Shown: in pieces, positions 59,697-64,000 of the stretch
Layout of the letters: every line of letters starts with the position of its first letter
Numbering within the stretch: the stretch's first letter is position 1
Source of the DNA: Ciborinia camelliae
Taxonomy: Eukaryota > Ascomycota > Leotiomycetes > Helotiales > Sclerotiniaceae
Direction of reading: 5' to 3'
NCBI GenBank assembly: GCA_025890175.1
Contig: JANPYM010000004.1
Coordinates: 124,001-188,000, forward strand
DNA: 64,000 nucleotides
Translations under genes and position numbers: made by a program
Notes under the pieces: model-generated
The model's input: the letters and a program-made list of their open reading frames with translations, nothing else
What the model was told of the DNA's origin: nothing
The model's database searches: none

Positions 59697-62385
59697 ATGT
59701 CAAAAATTCAACAGAGAGTAGCCACTTGGAGCTCAATCGCTTTGCGAATTGCGACTTTCATTTTTCTCCGCATCATCCCTGGCCATGTAAGTACAAATAA
59801 TCCCAAACTCCAAATATAAACCACTAATATTTGGTCTTAGCCATTCCCTCCCATTATATACACCCTTTTTGCACTGTACGTGCCCTCCCTCATTGCTAGC
59901 CATGCAACGAAGGCCCCAAGCACTGTGGTAGAAGATGATATCGACATCATCACTACCGATACTGAGCGCGAGGACCAACCCTCAGGCGCCGAGACAGTTG
60001 TGGTAGAGGAGAAATCATCAAGACCAATTCGTACCATTTTAACAGGTTCACCTGATCCTGTCTCGTACTTGCTCTCAATTTTGACGTTTTTAATCAACGC
60101 CGGTCTGGTTCTGGCAACGATAGATCTGGTATATCGTGCAAAGGTTTTTTATCCCAGCACAGAGCTTTCGTTCGCACGAATGGGCTACATGTATGTTCCC
60201 ATGTTTATCCCTACACGCAACTCCATTTAGTCATGGCATACCAGAAACTCTAGTTGATATCTTGGATCTTCTTGATATACCAAAGAGTGTTGAGAGATAT
60301 CCTCTGGCATGCCGCGACTAAGCGGAGCCGCACACCCCATTACCCATATCATTTCTAATTGTGTGAAAGTGGCCCTACGGAGGCGAATTTACTCGTCCGG
60401 GAACCAGATCTCTCCAAACTTCCAATATCGGTCACTTACGAACTAGCAACCGATTCGTGGGCTAACATGTTTGGAAAGCCACAACTAGCCGGAACGATTA
60501 AATCTCTTTCAGAAGACACAGATTTCACCCAAGCTCTGAAGTTTTCATTGCCCAATAATCCCGAGAAGACTTACCGATGGACCACGTCAAATAACCATAC
60601 TGGCTTTTTTACGACTCCTCCAAAACCTGGAGGTCTCCCTCAATCAGGGTCTTTCACGTTTTTCACATCCAGTTGTATCAAACCTCGCTTTCCTTACAGC
60701 CCTTTTGACCACGCTTTGGAAATACCTGGCTTGAGACATATGGCAGATGTCATCAAGACAATTCCTGGAGGCGCCCAGTTTATGCTCTTTCTTGGTGACT
60801 TTATTTATATTGACGTTCCGAAAAGGTTTGGAGTGACCAAGGAAGATTACCGTCGCGAGTACAGACAAGTGTATAGTTCTCCCGATTGGCCAGCTGTTGG
60901 GACAAATTTAAGTGAGTAACACGTTAAATCTTACTATGTTCAATCAAGGATAGATTGTTTCTAGTCTGAGGGCATATACTTCATCATTTCTACTTATGTC
61001 CCGCTTTCTACACAACCATTTGACTTGCTAACTAGAATTTTCTTGAGGCTGGATACACGTGCTCGATGATCATGAAATAGCCAACGATTGGGATAATAAA
61101 ACTTCAGGGGTAAGTCAAAAATCAAGGATCCAACATTGTCGGACTGCAGTCCGGACTATTGGAGTTCTGGTCGTGGTTCCCAATTTGGACATGTATTGTC
61201 GGTTTTACCTATACCATCTGCTGACCACGATGCTGGCCAGGTGTATAAAGCAGCAGCTGATCCGTGGCAACATTATCAAATGGCCGTGAACCCTCCCCGA
61301 GCTCGCCAGTCCGAGACTTACAACGGTCTCAGAGATAATGCTACCTACTTTGAGTTTACACACGGCCCCGCTTCATTTTTCTTAATGGATACCAGAACAT
61401 ACAGAGATTCTTCTTCTGATCTTCCCGCCAATAGCACTGGAAAGTCTATGCTTGGTGCACAACAACTTGCTGATTTCCTAGACTTTCTCAAGAAACCTGA
61501 ACCCAAGGGTGTTAAGTGGAAAATCGTAACATCTAGCGTTCCATTCACAAAAAACTGGGTGAGCATAATGGATTCTGCTATCTCATACTCCCTAATACCC
61601 AACTCTGCTTGGATTTTTCATCTCCCTCCTAATAGCATACATCTTCGGTTTCTCAATTTGCTCCAGAAATTTTCCTTGATCTATTACTGACTCCTCGGTG
61701 CTACAGAGAGTCAATAGCATGGATACGTGGGCTGGTTACCTAAACGAGCGCCAGGTAATCCTCGAAGCTATGTGGGATGTTGGTCTTGGAGGCCATGGGG
61801 TTGTGATCATCAGTGGAGATAGGCATGAATTTGCGGCAACGGCCTTTCCCCCTCCATTGAATGGTCGCTGGCCAGTTAGCGCGACCGTAAATGAATTTTC
61901 TACCAGTCCTCTCAGTCAATTCTATCTGCCAATTCCTACTTATTGGCAAGATGATGATGCCGATATTAAGATCAAGTAAACATATATCAAGACCCCCTTG
62001 ATTTTTGACATTTGCTAACGCTTCTGAAGATATATTCCTCTTGGTAATTCGAAATTGGGAGCTATCACAATTGAAAATACTGATAGTGACCAAAGCGTTC
62101 TAAATTTTCGTCTCTACGTAGATGGTCACGAGGCTTGGTCTTCTATCCTCCTCTCGCCACCTATCATTTCCGGGGGTTAGAAGGAGTGAGTATGCTCTTT
62201 AGGGTTAAACTCATAATGACAACTAAACATGCTGTGGCCAAGATGAGAGGATTGCGGAACCTTATGAACCTTATGAAGATAAGCCGTCTGTAAATAACAC
62301 CATTTTTGGAGGATTGGGACAGTCTCCAATTCGTATCCCGGCTCCTGAGCCTTTAGGGCTTTTGGGTGACATCGACACCAAGTAG
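59697..62385 (+). CDS. PhoD-like metallophosphatase, membrane-anchored
   Basis: Eight exons (59697-59786, 59841-60190, 60370-60911, 61048-61109, 61241-61558, 61707-61975, 62030-62175, 62243-62385) give 639 aa. PhoD-type enzymes hydrolyse phosphoesters with a metal centre. The N-terminus has hydrophobic segments (ALRIATFIFLRIIPGH, PPIIYTLFALYVPSL, YLLSILTFLINAGLVLATID), so it is probably membrane bound. Metal-site motifs are MLFLGDFIYIDV, WIHVLDDHEIANDWDN, and IISGDRHEFAATAF. The 62-base exon 4 carrying DDHEIANDW is required for activity and splices precisely. The last intron has a weak GTTAGA donor; unspliced, the protein ends at the TAG just after it. Confidence 0.88.
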
Positions 62386-63782
62386 CTAGTTTCTACTGTT
62401 GTTTGTACCACATAAATGATGAATGCTTGTTTGTCGTGGGTGTTAAAAATGAAGCATGGTTTCCAATAGTCCGGACACAATGAGAGATTCTTGATTCTTG
62501 GATTGATTTCGTATACTGAATCCATCAAAGTTTATAGACAATTTCCAAGGATGTAAGGCTTTTCAAATATTGAAAGATTTCACATTTGGACTGCGGTCCA
62601 GACTCCTGAACATCCAAAAGTAAATGGCATGAAATACATGGACTGACATAGTATATATATATATATCCAAGATTTGTTACAATTTGCGCCCAAGTACACG
62701 GAGCCTGTCACGTCTAAACGCCATATATCTTTCGAGTCTATAGGAGTTTCCAAGTGCCGTCGATAGTTTTCGAATTTGCCTTATACTTGAAGTAAAGTTG
62801 GATTCCCACCGCATACATAGCATCTCTGTTATCCCGTGTAGCTATGTAGCTTGGAGTGACCATTTCAAGTATACGGGGAAGGAAGTATAGAGGATGGGAA
62901 TTTACCCCTCTTTTCTGTAGACTTTGTTGGATAGGTACTTTGGATATGTACCTCCTTAGTCACGCAATATTTGGCCTTGGGATCACAAGTCTCTTCTTAT
63001 TGTTCCTTGGTCATATGGTCCTTGAAAAACAACGGGCACCGGGTTGTTTAGGAGATTCATTCACTTTCATGTCCATACATTGTTCTCAAATCTACTCAAT
63101 TCAAGTTTATTTATTCACTTCATTACCCCCCTTCCCCCCCACCTTGGGAACACCAGCCTTATAATTATTTTTCATACCAAAGTTCTTAAGCCAATCCGAA
63201 AATTTTCTCAATAGGATCCCAGTACAATAGCGACTCGCGAATTAGAACAATAGAACAAGTTCCTTATCCTTAGGTAGCATATACGGTACTCGATACTCCC
63301 GCTCTACTCTTTCTTTTGACCGTATCTTATTTTTCGTAAGATACTTTTCTTTCTTGTCTTTTCAATATCTTCTTCAATCTCCAAAGATCTTGTTCTGATC
63401 TATCTAGATTCTGAAACGGTCGCTCATCTACTGGCTGTATGTACATATATTACCCATAATCTGACAGAGAAACTCGAGTCTCCCTTGAGCATTAACTACC
63501 TCCTCGGCCCCGTTACTTCCTGCAATAGATCTATCTTTTCCCTCTTAAATGTGTGCTGAAGAGCCCCATGAAAGAAGCCTTTTGGTTCATACATTTCCTA
63601 ATAAATCTACGTTCTACTATTATCGCATAGAAAACAATATATTTACAAGATCAATACTAACGCGAATTCTACCATAGACGTCTTTCAAACGCAGTATTCA
63701 CCTCGAGAACTCCTTCTTTTTCCAATACAATACAGTTTTCTCGAAATATCAGCTCTCCCATTCATCCTCCGCAAGCAACACC
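62386..63782. other. Intergenic region with MITE-like sequence and C/T-rich leader
   Basis: About 1.4 kb. The first part (62463-62612) holds short inverted sequences related to one in the PhoD intron, described separately. A (TA)n run lies at 62651-62667. From about 63280 the + strand is C/T-rich up to the next start codon. Confidence 0.45.
62463..62612. mobile_element. Possible MITE-like fragment
   Basis: The left end contains CCAATAGTCCGGAC (62463-62476), an exact inverse match of 61149-61162 in PhoD intron 4. The right end contains GGACTGCGGTCC (62588-62599), 11 of 12 bases like GGACTGCAGTCC at 61141. The ends are roughly inverted relative to each other, about 125 bases apart. No transposase ORF and no clear target-site duplication were found, so the call is tentative. 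Confidence 0.25.
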
Positions 63783-64000
63783 ATGGGAAACAAGAATGCT
63801 CGAGGCAAGAAGTCTTTTGATCTACCAAATCTAACATTGCCGTCCTCATTCACCGCGGACAAAATCTCTGAAGTTAATGCTTCCGCAGTCAATAGTCCAA
63901 AGAGTCCTTTGGCATTTAAATCTTTCCGCCAGGGAACATTAATCACTCCGAACTTTGAGACCTTGGGTAAATCAGCAGCAAAGTCATTATCTGCTACGTC
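63783..64000 (+). CDS. Unknown protein, N-terminal part (cut by window edge)
   Basis: Open frame from ATG at 63783 to the right edge without a stop, about 72 codons seen. It starts MGNKNARGKKSFDLPNLTLP, and Gly at position 2 with a basic stretch fits an N-myristoylation signal. The rest is Ser/Asn/Lys-rich and probably disordered (VNASAVNSPKSPLAFKS, FETLGKSAAKSLSAT). A pyrimidine-rich leader precedes it, as before other genes here. I do not recognise the protein; the folded part lies outside the window. Confidence 0.6.
   Translation, partial: MGNKNARGKKSFDLPNLTLPSSFTADKISEVNASAVNSPKSPLAFKSFRQGTLITPNFETLGKSAAKSLSAT

Overview
The window is fungal nuclear DNA from a filamentous ascomycete. Genes lie on both strands, most introns are about 45-65 bases long with GT/AG ends, several have a visible CTAAC branch point just before the acceptor, and the gene set is typically fungal (Esa1, Rex4, Mcm6, Prp45, Sfh5, Ubp15, Tim22, Crh-type GH16 enzymes). 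Protein sequence style and the frequent TACCTA tracts between genes suggest Leotiomycetes, probably Sclerotiniaceae (Botrytis or Sclerotinia). That placement is inference from memory, not a search.

Layout. 1-12.3 kb is mostly housekeeping: 5' part of the esa1 histone acetyltransferase (-), rex4 exonuclease (+), a cyclopropane-fatty-acid synthase-like gene (-), the RNase H2 subunit C gene (+), a DUF4385 gene (-), mcm6 (+) and a two-HKD phospholipase D-like gene (-). 12.9-32.7 kb is accessory: an MFS transporter with an apparent frameshift, an M20 peptidase, a small basic protein gene with an in-frame stop, a full-size ABCB-type transporter broken by two frameshifts, an Mss51/MYND-type gene, a flavin monooxygenase with an extra C-terminal domain, an NmrA-like reductase and a PTR2 peptide transporter. 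34.7-52.8 kb returns to core functions: a GPI-type Crh GH16 transglycosylase, sfh5, ubp15/USP7, a p24 cargo receptor, prp45, a membrane-anchored GH16 glucanase and tim22. 53.3-62.4 kb holds a DHA1 MFS transporter, a questin-oxidase-like gene and a PhoD-like phosphatase. A further gene starts at 63783 and runs off the right edge.

How the genes relate. This is not an operon-type region, so most neighbours are functionally unrelated. Two replication-linked genes (mcm6 and the RNase H2C gene) both carry ACGCG/E2F-like elements upstream, which would suit G1/S control. The monooxygenase and NmrA-like genes are co-oriented 344 bases apart and sit between transporters, a layout compatible with a small metabolic group. 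Three of the first four genes between 12.9 and 22.2 kb look damaged, so that stretch reads as a decaying accessory segment between core blocks.

I saw no convincing tRNA, rRNA, CRISPR array or intact transposon. There is one possible MITE-like repeat pair near the PhoD gene, and several simple repeats. All exon coordinates come from reading splice signals by eye and checking frame; none are supported here by transcripts.
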